Shown: one piece after another, positions 44,069 to 55,808 of the stretch | Position numbering within the stretch: position 1 is the stretch's first letter | How the letters are laid out: the number at the start of each line of letters is the position of its first letter | NCBI GenBank assembly: GCA_022539475.1 | Contig: VCMS01000096.1 | Coordinates: forward strand, 124,001 to 188,000 | Reading direction: 5' to 3' | DNA: 64,000 nt | DNA from: Gracilaria domingensis | Taxonomy: Eukaryota; Rhodophyta; Florideophyceae; Gracilariales; Gracilariaceae | Translations under genes and position numbers: made by a program | The notes under the pieces: model-generated | The model's input: the letters and a program-made list of their open reading frames with translations, nothing else | What the model was told of the DNA's origin: nothing | Database searches by the model: none

Positions 44069-46906
44069 CAGGGGCGTATTCGTGACTACATTTTTAGTGC
44101 ACCCTGAAGTCAAGAAGTCATGCAAAATTGCCGGTAGTCGACCCTAATGTAGTCAGAATATAGTCACAAGAAATCGGCTTTGTCTTTACTAGATACATTA
44201 AGACATATCTACTGAAGAGTCTTCTAGTACTGTCCTTGCTACCTTTAATGCGATTCTTCGAAACGCAGAAGCACGGGGATGGAGCAAACTGTTTTGAACA
44301 TGATGACATCCTTGAACCTCAGAATGCACAAATGCTCTAATGATTTCAGTCATCTCCAACGTCCCTGAAAGCAAAGATTGCCTCTGATTGCCTTCAGTAC
44401 GACCAAGGTCGCTGAAAAGTCTTTCAGCTGAAGCAGATGATGCTTGAGAGGACAAAGCAGCACGTGCAATCCTGTTGAACGGAACGGGGCTAATTAAACC
44501 AGCTCGTTAGTTTGCGCATTTCCAAAATTGCAAAGCCATGCTTGGCTCTTTTCGACCATTGATCAACAACGAACTCTCCAGTTCCTTGCAAAAAAAACTG
44601 AAAACAACCTTCAATTCATCCCCATGGTTTGTCAATGAACTATCGAGTTCAATTGCCTCTCTTACAACAGCACTGCCTACAACAGACCTGTACTCTTGCT
44701 TCGACTGTTCATCGCCATCTAAAAAATCAAAACCACACTCGTTTACATCCAGGAGTGCCGCAATGTGAAAGAGAAGGACGCGTCGTGATTCTCTTATCGA
44801 TGGAGGTGGAGTGTAAGAATATTCATTCGGCACGATTTCAAAGTTGTTTTTGGTGCTTTCGTGGCTGTCTGGACTCCAATTGGCAGCATAATCGTCTACT
44901 TGGTGCCACAATGTACCTAGTCGTGCTGTGACACGCTCTGCTAGAGAAACAGCCAGCATTCTAGCAGAATGTTGAATAAGTTTGATCTGCCTCGCCTCAT
45001 CTCGTTCCTTGTCTGCTATAGCAGAGCTCAATCGTACTGGAAGAGCACTACCCTGAGAAGTAGTGTCATCACCATCGATATCCAGTTTGGGAAAAAAGAC
45101 CTCATCTTGGTCCTCAAAAATACTCATTTCTCCAGCCATTATGTACAGTGTTTCATGCAACTCTCTTAATAAACGAGGTGCTCGAGAAAGTGTGACTTTT
45201 TTGTCGGCTTCAAGCTGTCGAGCTACTCTTCGAACCTCAGCAAGAACCAAGATGTATTCTGCAAGCGTACTCTGTTGCTCGGATGTCAGCTGAGGAAGAA
45301 CGTCGCGGCCAATACTCAAATCAGCAGACACAGAGTGTATGTTTGTCATCCTTGTGAAATATGTCAGCATTGCACCAAGTTTAGAGTGCCAGCGTGTAGG
45401 AATATCTCGCTTCAGCTTTTGTACTCGATCACAAGTGACACCGCTATCTAGTTGTTTTTGCAGAAGCAACTGTGATGCCTTCGGATGCTGGTTGAAATAA
45501 GTTGTGACACGATCCACATGATCCATCATTTTTTGCCATGCAGTTCCTGCCCTGAACACGTCCTTGACAACAAGAGCTAGTGTATGAACCACACATCTCA
45601 CTGAGCCTACATAGTTGGTCATCAAATCTACTACAAGTGCAGTTGCTGCTTCATTATCACTCGTCGCTGAGAAAACATGAATATCATCGCTGCCTACGAT
45701 TGGGCTCTGGTCTAACACCTCTTCCATAATGCTCCGCAGTTGTTCTCCATTCTTTGCAGTACTCCCAATATTCAATGTAGATATTGGCAAGCATCGAAGC
45801 TTCCATTCCATATCTACATAGTGCCACGTCATTCCCAGAATTGGGGCGCCAAGAGCAGCGCTCCAGCCATCAACGGTAATACATCCAGTCATGACTTCCT
45901 TTACAGAGACTTTTAGGATCGAGCAAACAGCTTTGTAGACTTGACGCAAATAGGAATCGAGAGGTGTTTTGCTGCAAAAGTGCAAACGTCCGCCGCATAC
46001 GTCGATGAGACCTTGCAGCAAAGGTGAGCAAATTTTTGCAATCGATGATTCGCTCGCGCAGGCAAATAGAACAGTTCCAACTGTTTGGAAGAGCTTTGGG
46101 TCAACAATACGACCTATGTTTCGAGGACTAACGACTGAAGTACGACAAGATTCCCTCCTCTTGAAAAAACCTGTAATAGGAGGAGTGGCATGCTGCTTCC
46201 TGTAACGGTTTCGTTCGCGGCGAAGTGCGTTTTCAATTTCTTTAATGGGAGAAAGCGAGAGGTTCAGCCTTTGTAAATTGTCATGTAACTGTCGGTGCCT
46301 GATTCGGTAGTGTTTGATGATGTTTGACGTGGAGCCGTTCTGATTAATTGCCCCATTGCAGTCGCAAATCATGCATTGAAACGTCTTTTTTGCACCATTC
46401 TTTGAAATACGAGCTGCATGAGTACTCCAAAGCGAGGACTTGCTGGAACTGTTTGTTGACTTCGGTTTACCTCTTCGGCGCATCTGTTGCTCTTGCTGTC
46501 GAAAGAGAAGCTTCTGTGCATTTTGTTGAAGATTGGATCCATTTTGTTGGTTCAAAGCGTCACTATTGCTGTTATCATCTTCTGGAGGTGTGGGTAAAGA
46601 CTCTAAAGAACGATTTCGTGGCTGCATTTTGAGTAGAACCGATCTAGAGATGGAATCGTATGAAAGAAAGCGAGTAATGATTACGGATGCTTTGTAGATC
46701 ATGGTACTCAGAACTACTGATACGTTGTTCAAAGCCGGCGGCGGCCGAATGAATCTACTTTAGCCCTCTCCAAGATCATCTCACGTCGCATGGAGCTGCC
46801 GTACGCAATGCTGACTACAGTTATGACTACGAAAAAACTGCTCAAGTCAGTCAGTCAAAGTCAGTGTAAAAATGGCCGTAGTCAGTCAGTCACGGATACG
46901 GGCCTG
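44069..46906 (-). mobile_element. hAT DNA transposon, complete, 2,838 bp
   Basis: The left end CAGGGGCGTATTCGTGACT and the reverse complement of the right end, CAGGCCCGTATCCGTGACT, are matching terminal inverted repeats. Perfect 8-bp target duplications (CTATAAGT) flank the element, as is usual for hAT. It carries one transposase gene on the minus strand and is inserted in the MULE-like gene. The two ends share a subterminal GACTGACT/AGTCAGTC motif. Related ends occur at 78-205, 54917-55037 and 55712-55733. Confidence 0.95.
44198..46627 (-). pseudogene. hAT transposase with one in-frame stop
   Basis: The start is placed at MQPRNRSLESLP, just before the DNA-binding region; an ATG at 46732 is also in frame. 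A BED-type zinc finger (CMICDCN...HYRIRH) lies near residues 85-112. The RNase H-like core has Asp near 253 (CITVDGWS), Asp near 324 (ATSDNEAA) and the CVVH motif near 345. Next comes IPTRWHSKLGAML. The C-terminal hAT dimerisation domain ends in SSASAERLFSDLG and NQRQSLLS. A TAA at 44507-44509 interrupts the frame before that last domain, and the same frame then continues to 44198. Only this one stop was seen, so the copy is young. Truncation at the stop would remove the dimerisation motif, so the enzyme is probably dead unless the stop is read through. Confidence 0.9.
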
Positions 46907-46914
46907 CTATAAGT
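46907..46914. repeat. hAT target site duplication, right copy (CTATAAGT)
   Basis: Matches 44061-44068 exactly. Confidence 0.95.
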
Positions 46915-47801
46915 CTCCGGTGTATTTCGTAGCTAAGTGCAGTAAACAACGTAAGTCTGCTGAACGACCCGTCTTCCATAGTTTCTAAATCATGTACTGA
47001 ACCCAGGAAGCCTTTAAGTTTTCCATTCATAGGAATGCCAGCAATCTCATTCCTGTTGTGCACGTCCCATGCATTTCGTTGTGCCCGACGAAGGTCCATC
47101 AAAACGTCACCGTTCTTGTTGTAGAGCTCCCTTTGTTCTCTGCTTTTCGCCTTCTGGGCTGCCCTTTGGGATATCAAGATGCCAGTGCGATTGCCAGTTT
47201 GCAGTTGCTCAAACGCTCCCTCGCATGACGCCATCGATTCCAACATCATCTGGGACGGCATTTTATCGTTTTTCATGAGCTTCAATCTGTCTGCTTTCCG
47301 AGTGACTCCTCTCTGAGAAGCTCCTTTGGGATGAACGCATGGAAAGGATGCACCATCGTCGTCTTTGTCCCAGATAACGTGAATTGGTCGGTAAGAAACG
47401 CCAGATTTTTCACTGTCTTCTTCAAAATTAGTAGAGAACTTTAGCGTCGCTCGAGCTCTACAAGGTCGAGACCCTTGTTCTCTCTTAGTTCGATGAGAAC
47501 ATTTGAGAACCTTGTACATATAGGACCTTGAACTCTGTGAACCCATTTTGCACGGTCGGCTACTTCGTTCTACGGTGCTTACAAATGCAAGTGGTCTCCC
47601 ATTTTCGATGGTAAACTCTGAAACTAATGCGCTGCCTGACCCTCTTCTGAATCTCCAGGTCTGACTGTGGTCGTCTTTCTCAACTAGAGTCGAGAGCACA
47701 AAGTCAACACGCAAATCAAAGGTTGTATCGATTGGGGACTCATATTCGACATACTCCAACCGTTCTATCCCATGCTCTTTGGTTATATCTTTTTCCATCA
47801 C
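46907..47801 (-). pseudogene. MULE-like transposase, N-terminal part (upstream of the hAT insertion)
   Basis: About 298 residues up to the insertion site. A zinc-binding segment of FLYWCH/FAR1 type is plausible at about residues 98-125 (VLKCSHRTKREQ, then SRPCRARATLKF), with H in RPIHVIW. The helical region typical ahead of the catalytic core of Mutator-like transposases follows. The frame runs into the hAT terminal repeat and stops. The phase on both sides of the 8-bp duplication is the same, so the gene was one continuous frame before the hAT element landed. A divergent gene starts 325 bp away at 48126; the two may have formed one two-gene element. Confidence 0.55.
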
Positions 47802-48125
47802 ACTTCTACTATATGGATTGCACCAATTATAGTGAGAATCGAACGTGAGCTCAGGGCGCGGAGATCACTCGAACAGAGCAAAGCCTACAGTCCGACTCAA
47901 AGAAACGGTTCGGATGTGACGTTTTGCACCTGTGCTGACTGGATCGTTCTCTGAAATGCTTTGAACGTATCACATACAACCTTTGTAACTAAGAATTCTC
48001 GCTTCTCAATTGTTAAGAAAAAATGAGTAGAGGACCTTTCCAACTGCCTGTAATATCGTTTCCCCGTCCGATGACTGAGCAGAAGGTTCTCCCGCCACCA
48101 GGAACAGACGGGTAAGGATTTCAAA
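47802..48125. promoter_or_regulatory. Divergent intergenic region
   Basis: About 320 bp between the minus-strand MULE-like gene and the plus-strand gene at 48126, so it should hold both promoters. I see no clear TATA box or terminal repeat. Confidence 0.35.
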
Positions 48126-49478
48126 ATGTCAAGGAGTGAAGGCGAACATGAGCGTGAGAGAGTGCGGGTCAGGGATATAGAAAAATGGATGAAGAAGCAA
48201 TGGGACAGAAAGTATCCATGGCTTAACTTTTCTTGTGATACAACTTACCTCACAAACCACCTCAAGCTTCTTCCTGAGATACAAGCTGAACTATGGGCGT
48301 TCTACCGGTTGGAAGGTAACCCATGCGCACCCACCGTAATTCTACAGCACGCAGTTGCCGAGTTTTTGATGCTGGAGAAAAGGTTGACACCAGCAGAGTT
48401 CGTTGTTCTTAAGAGGTGTGCCACAAAGAGGAAGGAAAGAAAGCGGGGCGACTACCCGCGGAGACCTGATATCCTGAGCTTCTGTCTACAACCGGTTCCA
48501 GGAGAAATTTCGACACAGGCAGCGTCAGCTCGCGCTGTGGAATCTTTGCGTCGTAGACATTCATCAATCAGAGAACCTAGAAATTTTGAAGCCAGCCAAA
48601 GTGACCGCAACTGCTCAGAAGGGTTTCAAGGTGACGTGCCGTGGGGTCAAGATCATGATATAATTGATTTGATAGAAGAAGAAGAGAAGTCTTCCGAGAG
48701 TCCAGACTTCTTGAATAATAGACCAAAGAGTTTTGGCGTCAAAAGAGTTGCGAGCGCAATATGTCTTGCTCATGATCCTGAACAGACGAGTAACAATAGG
48801 TCAAAACGGAAAGAAGCAAGATCTTGTTCAGAACAGGTCCCTCATTCTGGAACTGATAATCATTTCCTACATGAATTAAAACGACAGAAAGCTGACAAAC
48901 CTAGAAGGTGAAATGTCGAGCATGTAGATATCGAGGATGAAACGATCGCTGCCTTTTACTTCGGCATGGACAATTATCGAACCAGAGCAAAGTATGATCA
49001 TGATAGTTCTGGTTTCTCTAAGAAAGAGATGAGGAAAGATCCTAATGTCTGTCCGTACCAGAATGGCATCATCGTTATTGAAGACGATAAAATCGATGCC
49101 AAGAAAACGGGGCATTCTACAAAACATCTATCCTCACTTGTTCATCTTTACAAGATAACATCATGTATCGACATACATATGACTAACAACGAAGCTCGTT
49201 TTCATCATTCATGGTCTGGAAAGATTGGGCTTACGAAATTGAAGCAGATGAGGCAGAGCGTTAGAAATTTGACAAAGAAACTTGTTCGAAAGCATGAACG
49301 AACAATGTGTGCATTGCAAGCTCCCGAAGAAGAACTTGCAAAACCTTTTAAAGAGAGAAAAGTGACTAACATGTCCCTCGGAGGACCTCCGTATAAGGAA
49401 AAGGTCATCAGCGTTTTGGAGAGTTTGGGATGGTATTTGTGCAACCCGGAATGCGACATACGCCATGAAAAGAAATAG
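48126..49478 (+). pseudogene. Unknown protein with SUMO-interaction-like motifs, one in-frame TGA
   Basis: The frame gives 261 residues, then TGA at 48909-48911, then runs on in the same phase without another stop to 49478 (about 450 codons in total). The protein is highly charged. The N-terminal region has MKKQWDRKYPWLNFSCDTTY and a helical AELWAFYRLEGN...AEFLMLEKRLTPAEF block. Near residue 180 is HDIIDLIEEEEKS, a good match to a SUMO-interacting motif (hydrophobic core followed by acids). After the stop NGIIVIEDDKID is a second such match. The C-terminal part is basic. I do not recognise the family. It could be a host gene or the partner gene of the divergent MULE-like element. The stop may be a mutation, or the second part may use ATG at 48966. 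Confidence 0.5.
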
Positions 49479-49831
49479 AAGTTGGAGCTCACACGATACA
49501 ATTTCATAATCCAAGCACATTCTTCGTTCTATTTTGGTTAATGTGGAAGCAAAATTCGCTATAAGAGTTAAAGTCGTGCTGAATCATACTTTCTAATACA
49601 GTTCTTGTTGTACATCTTTGAATCTCGTCACCAAGCGTTTTCATGTTGCTATCGTCTGAAACAGATAGTTCAGCCAAAGCGTCGCGAACCTTGCTGCTAA
49701 AAGATACGAAATTCAGAATGGCATTTCCGGGAACCAGGAAGAATATTTATTGGAATTTGGGGAGCAGCGCTTTGGATCTTTGGTGGAGCAGCTTGCCACT
49801 AAAAGCGTAACTACGGTAGCTTGGCAAGTAG
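49479..49831. other. Short intergenic stretch
   Basis: No gene. It ends at the first terminal repeat of the DIRS-like element; the element's true outer edge could lie within this stretch. Confidence 0.4.
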
Positions 49832-49921
49832 CGCCTTGGCGGCAAGCATTCTGCACTCGACGAGTGTCGATCCTTCGCCTTCCACTTTGGTTATACCTTT
49901 TGTTGGGCTCCGTTCTTTTCA
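49832..49921. repeat. DIRS-like element, 90-bp repeat, left copy
   Basis: Same orientation as 53947-54036, with 5 differences in 90. It precedes the recombinase gene. Confidence 0.9.
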
Positions 49922-52900
49922 AACCTCATGAGACCATTGACAGCAACATCTCCGACTTTTCTCTATATCCTTCGAACTCACATGATCCACAGTCCTATTT
50001 CAAAATCATTGACCCCCAAACTCAACTCGGTTAAGACAAGAACACTCTCTCCCGCAGCCCTGTTCTGCAGCAGCCTACTGGAACGCGCTGCATCCGAAAC
50101 TGAGATACGTAACCCTCTGCAAACATTTTTCCCAAGCCCTACGATATCGGAAGATTACAACACCTCAGCTCTCAAACGTAATCACACCGAGCGAGCTACT
50201 GCCTTTCACGATCTAAATAACGTTCTTGAAGCACCTCTCATCCCAAGAAAACTCGCTAACCTGGCCTCCAGAAAAGGCTTTTTTGCCCTTTACCCTCTGA
50301 TTTCGGCATCAGTTCTGGAATCTACGCAACAAAAGTGCAATCCTGCGCTTCAAAACTTTGTACAGTGGGCCGTGGATCAACCAGATTGGAACCTTACCCT
50401 GGACCAACTTTTAGCGCTCTACATACAGGATCGCTACGAGACTGATCCACGCATAGGACATATGCAAGAAATGTCTAATCTAATTTTTACGACGCTCGTA
50501 ATCATGCCACATATGCGATCACGCCTTGGCCTTTCGCGCAGATGTATTCAAGGATGGAAGCACATCAAGCCTTCCAAGTCAGCCGCGCCATTGAACCGAG
50601 AAATGACCTTAGCATTCGCGTGGAAGCTAATCGAAATGACCAAACACGAATCGGCGGCTCTTTTGCTTCTTTCATATGCAGCATACCTCAGATCGACTGA
50701 AGCAGTGAAACTGCTGTGGAAGGACTTTGCCTTCCCTGGCGATGTCAGGATTTCTGCGTTTGGCGCTGAGGCAGCCGGAATTAATATTCTTGACGCGAAG
50801 ACGTCCAGAAGAACAGGGCGGATGCAGTTTGTTCCAATTTTGGACAAAGATATCATTACGTTCCTGCGCAAATATAAGTCCACACAAGTCTCAAGCCCCC
50901 GTTTTGCTCCAAACAGCACGTATGCAAAGTACCAACGCGACATCAAGGAAGCTGCTCAAAGTTTCGGCTTGTCACAAGCGAAATTCACCACACACTCTGC
51001 CAGAATCGGAAAAGCCACCGAAGACTACATTTTGCGCATTCCCGTGCAGCAAATCGCCATAAACGGTAGATGGAGATCTCTGAACTCCCTTCGTGGGTAC
51101 CTGGATAATGGGAAGTCCTGGCTGCTGAACATTGCGCTATCCGACGAACAACAAACTCAGATCCGCCTAGCATCAGCTTCCATCACGGACAGGATCAGAG
51201 AGCAGACTTGATTTCCTCTTCTTTTTCCAGCTTTCTCAAACCTGCGGACCACAAATGATCGCAACTCATCCGTATTTCACTCTCAACTTTCATCCTGCCA
51301 CCAAGAGACCCTCTCTGATGCTGACTTAAAGCTACCCCTGCTCTTTACTCGTGAAAGATTTTTTCTCTCCCTCAACCTCTACCTGTCTCTCTCGCCTCAG
51401 AATGACGAACCCTTCGAACCAACCACCGTTTCCTTCTGCGTCTAATCAAACCCGCAGCTCACCGCATCATTCCCCCCCGGCACCAGTCATTGCGCAGCCA
51501 TCACCAGATGTCAACCCGCCTCCCCCCGTCACGGCGTCACTTTCATCCCCCGCCGGCCCATCCTCCGACATTTCTCTCTCCCTATTTGGAAACCTGTCAT
51601 CGAAAAGCCACCTCTTCTTTCTTTCGGAACTCACGCAAGGACAGCTTCTTCTCATCACCCAATCAGCGCCACCTAACCTTCGTACGTCTTTCGGTCCCTT
51701 CCCGACGAGGGAACAACTGATTGCAGATGTCTTCCGTCTCCGAGAGCTGGAAGGATCTAATGGAAAGACCAAACATCGTAAGAAAATGGAGCAGTTGTTG
51801 TCCATGCCACCGCAGGATATCATGAAGCTGGCCAGGGAGAAGCCGACCGATCTCATCAATCTCATGAATTATGCCATCGTGATCGACCAATCCCTCTCAC
51901 CCAGGATCTTTTCCCCGAACCGCGCTGATGAAGCTGCCGCCATTGCCATCTCTTGGCAGCTGATTGCCTTCCGATAGGCATCATCCGTGGCCAGAAACAA
52001 CGCTAACCCTACTCGAGTTCTCCCTCTAGCCTCAACTCCACCCCTGGGCACAGCTGCTGAGACCGCGAATCAGAATCCCGACCCTTTTTCCTCAAGCGAC
52101 GAAGACGAAAGACCTCCTCGAAAGAAGGCCAGGCACTCTATCACCCCGAAGACCTTTTCTATAGGAATGACTAACGCTCACAAGTCAACTCTTTTAAACT
52201 ACCCGGGGAAAGGTGTATCGTCTCTGAGTCTGAAAGTGGAGGAGCTCATGGGACCAACAATTCTTTCCCTGATAATTTCCGGAGGTGCCGATCTCCCCAC
52301 CTTCCTCCAACACCATTTCAAACACTGGAAGCGCAGCGCCACCGGTCAGCCTCTGTCAGCAGAAATGGAGGCCATTACTCTAGGTCGCATCATTCACCTG
52401 GGGCTTCTGACCCACGAATCTCCAAAGGAAGCGCTCGAACAGCGCCCATCTCTTGAGGTAGCGCTCAGACGCCTGTACGCGATTCTTCACGTGGAAGAGG
52501 CCATCTCAACAGGAGACCATTCAGATCGCAGGGACGCCTGGGAAGAAGTCAACCATATTCTGGAGACCGTACCGCAGGGCACAGTACCCGCCGAAACCTT
52601 ACAAGAAGCCATGACCAGAAAGGTGGCCCTCCACCGGAAGAGATTGGCAGCAGTCAAGGCGATTCAAGAATCTCGGTCGAAATCCCGCCCTCAGCGCTCA
52701 GGTCGCCTCGACAAACCTTCCGACCAACACCAGAAGGAAAAACCGCGCCAAGCAAGGAACTAGCGCCTCCCGGAGTATACTCCACTAGGATTTTCCCAAT
52801 TCCGCACCTTAAACCATGTTCTGCGGTTAATGTACATGCGAACTCTGCCTTCGATGCTCTTTGCCATCTGTACCAAGGACCTCACTTCTCCAAACGAATA

Positions 52901-53946
52901 CCTTCCTCTTCTCGTCCACCATCTAAATTGCAGAACACAGCGGCAGCGAATATTCGCGACACCCTCTCTCCCATGATTGATGACCTGTACCAGGAAAGTC
53001 TGCCAGAATGGGTCCCGGAGCAACATCTTTTCAGCATAGAATCATCCTTCGCACTCCACAATGAGCTGGAACCTCTTTTCCAAGATCCGTCAAGTGCGTT
53101 CTCGCGCGGAGTTTTCAAGCAAATCCAGGAGAGTAGGATTGCCGTTCCTGCGTCTCGACCACCCCCCATTTTTCGCAACGCAGAGCTCTGGATCTCCAGA
53201 CTTCCTTGTGACCTGCAGCCTCTCTTTCGTGGAAGTACAGTATCCAAGTTCGAATTGGGATTGTACGAATCGCTATTCGACTCCGAAACCGGAGATCTCT
53301 GCCGCAAAAGCCTCCCTAAACCCCGGCTACACGCCAGCCACTCAGAGTACATATCGCTTTTGGATAGGATTAACGCAGCGGGTATGCTTTCCTGGTCTGT
53401 TGTGTCGGAGGAAATGCCCAGGTATTCTCGATTGGCCGAACTTTTGCAACTCACTCTCTTTGCTGTGACGAAGTCAAGCGATGACGATTGTCTAATCTCA
53501 TGGCCCAGAACTCAGAACACACTCCTACTTGACCCACCTTATACGTCTCTACCCGAACCAAGCCTCTTTGAGTCCATTATCTCTGAGGAGGGCAGACTTT
53601 CAGCATTCTACTTTGATGTAGCCAATATGTTCCACAATATTACCCTTCCGCCTTCCATTTCTAGGCTTTTTCCTCTCCCTGCTGTGCGAATTTCAGATCT
53701 TCCACCCGCCCTCGCCGGTTCTCTTTCAGAAAGGCTAAACGTCTCGGTCCAGAAAGATGTTATTCTGCGGCCATGTCAGGCCTCCAATCCCATGGGCTTT
53801 AAGTGGAGTGTCTTTATAAGTCATAACTTTGCCTCCGCGCTCCTACAGGAATCCTTTCATATTTTCCGTCAATCGTCGCTGGCTCCTCAGAACGCCCACA
53901 TTCTTTCCCCGCTTCTGAAGGAAAACACCCTTTTCTATTTGAGTCA

Positions 53947-54036
53947 CGCCTTGGCGGCAAGCATTCTGCACTCGAGAATTGTCGATCTTTCGCCTTCCAC
54001 TTTGGTTTTACCTTTTGTTGGGCTCCGTTCTTTTCA
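53947..54036. repeat. DIRS-like element, 90-bp repeat, right copy
   Basis: Lies inside the end of the reverse-transcriptase region and matches 49832-49921. Confidence 0.9.
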
Positions 54037-54172
54037 CCCACCCATCCACACCCAATGGACATGTTGCACCTTCAAGGTGCTCATGGAGCTGGATTACTAT
54101 ATAATCCAGTGGTTTTTGGCAGTGTTAAGTGCCCCACTTTCCTCTCACCAAAACAGTAAAGATCGCTCTTAA

Positions 54173-54916
54173 GAGCTGTGATACACATTGACAATAAAAA
54201 AGTTTTCGGTATCGACGGATGGGAGACATTTTGCACTTTCTTCGGGTGGAAGATTTTAAAGTACATCCAAGTATATCTGCTGTTTTTGCAGTATTGCGAC
54301 ATTGCGTGCCTCATAAAGTTGACGTTGAAGTTGTATTCCATAAATATTACTTCATCAAACGTTAGTTTGTAGGAGATATGGCCAAGTTGTGTCGCGAACA
54401 AACCTTCAGGGGCTTTTTGTTTTCGTATCGTTCTCTTGACTGCCTGTTAATGAACTTTATGAGTAGGGAACACCACCTCAATAACGCAATTGCAGCGTAG
54501 GGCGTGGTGCAGGACGGCTGAGGAGCGACTTTGTGGACTGACTGACTAGCTAATGCAAAAAATTTCTAGTCACATTTAGTCATTTACAGTACACGTGGCC
54601 ACTAACATACGTGTCATATTCATAACCACTAATATTTCTACACGTGTGTAATATAATAGCCTAAATGTTTTTCAAAATAAGTCTTAAGTTTATTTTTGAC
54701 TATAAATAGTAAACATAGTTTTCAATTTGTTAAGATATCCCTTTGTTTGATTAATTTTGCTGGTTTTTTCAATGTTTTGCTCATTTTTAAAAACTTTTCT
54801 AAAACTTGAAGTTTGATAATAACATTCTTTAGAACGAATATACCTTGTTAGAGCCTAAGCAAATTGACATATATACTTATTTATCTTCGACTAAGAGCAG
54901 CACAATTTAATTTCTA
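54173..54916. other. AT-rich non-coding stretch
   Basis: No gene. The sequence near 54425-54460 (CTTGACTGCCTGTTAATGAAC) recurs inverted near 57646-57680. Confidence 0.4.
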
Positions 54917-55037
54917 AGCAAACGCGCTTAGAGAAAGAACCAAGGAAATGGTGACTATATATGACTGGCTACGGATTTTTTTGAGTGACTTTGACTTTTG
55001 GACTTGCTCAAAAATCTAGTCACGAATACGGGCCTGG
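54917..55037. repeat. hAT-like element end
   Basis: Ends with TAGTCACGAATACGGGCCTG, nearly identical to the reverse complement of the hAT terminal repeat at 44069. It resembles 78-205 over about 120 bp. The opposite end was not identified. Confidence 0.65.
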
Positions 55038-55711
55038 CGTTTTTTACTCAGCACCCAGCACAGAGTAGAAGATTATCTCTTGTATTGTGCTGCAATACCT
55101 GCCAAACCAACTCTGAAAGCTTGAGGCAGACAGAAATTGAGGGAGTATGTCGCGCAGCGCGCAGCAGCTCCTTTCGCCCTTACTTTTGTCGTAGGTCGAG
55201 CGGAGAAACAAACCGGGAAGAAGTGTCCCCGTCCCCTCTGCCTCCCCTCCGTGTCCTTAGGGAGGCCCGAGGGGCGATGGTTTTCATTCGGAGCGCGGTG
55301 TCAGCGCTGCGCAGGGTGCGCGGGAGCTGTGCGAGCTGCGCGGAGGCTGGGCGTCTTGCGTCAACATCGAGCGCCGAACACATTTCCTTGCAACAAAAGC
55401 AGGCCTTTATCAGAGGGTGTGTTTCTCATGCTTACATGACTAGGGCTCAGTACCCCTCCACCTACTCAGTACACGTGTACTGATTTACACGTACTCAATA
55501 GTGAGTCGCAAGCGTTATCCTTATACTGTATATATACGTGTCTGCGTCATAGTCTTTCACCAGCAAACACCCAAATCACATATCTTACATGATATTATAA
55601 AATAGAAATCACTGTCATCAGGGCGAAGCGTTTCGCGTTCATTACCAACAGTATCAATTGATAGCCTCTCCGATTTGGGGATAATGTGACTAGATGACTA
55701 CTCATTCCACA
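55038..55711. other. Unassigned
   Basis: Overlapping short frames (for example 54998-55483 plus) with no domain. Confidence 0.35.
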
Positions 55712-55733
55712 ATTTTGGTAGTCACAAATACGC
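55712..55733. repeat. hAT-like terminal repeat remnant
   Basis: GTAGTCACAAATACGCCCCT is the reverse complement of the left hAT terminal repeat with one change, so it is another end of the same family. Confidence 0.6.
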
Positions 55734-55808
55734 CCCTATCAATACATATGTGATGTATACTTTGCATCCAGACCTTGTCTGCATGCCGAAAAGCTGCATT
55801 CGCGACAA

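Larger units (their letters stand above)
49832..54172 (+). mobile_element. DIRS-like tyrosine-recombinase retroelement, incomplete
   Basis: Fossil element whose parts come in this order. First is a tyrosine recombinase (49928-51211) with the R...H-x-x-R...W...Y pattern (LRSTEAV, THSARIG, GRWRS, RGYL). Two gag-like Pro/Ser-rich frames follow (51351-51977 and 51987-52763). Last is a reverse-transcriptase region (52928-54172) with palm blocks FYFDVANMFHN and NPMGFKWS. A repeat of about 90 bp occurs near each end (49832-49921 and 53947-54036, about 94% identical). The copy is incomplete on its reverse-transcriptase side, with few breaks, and appears of moderate to young age. The recombinase-first order is unusual for the family. 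Confidence 0.65.
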
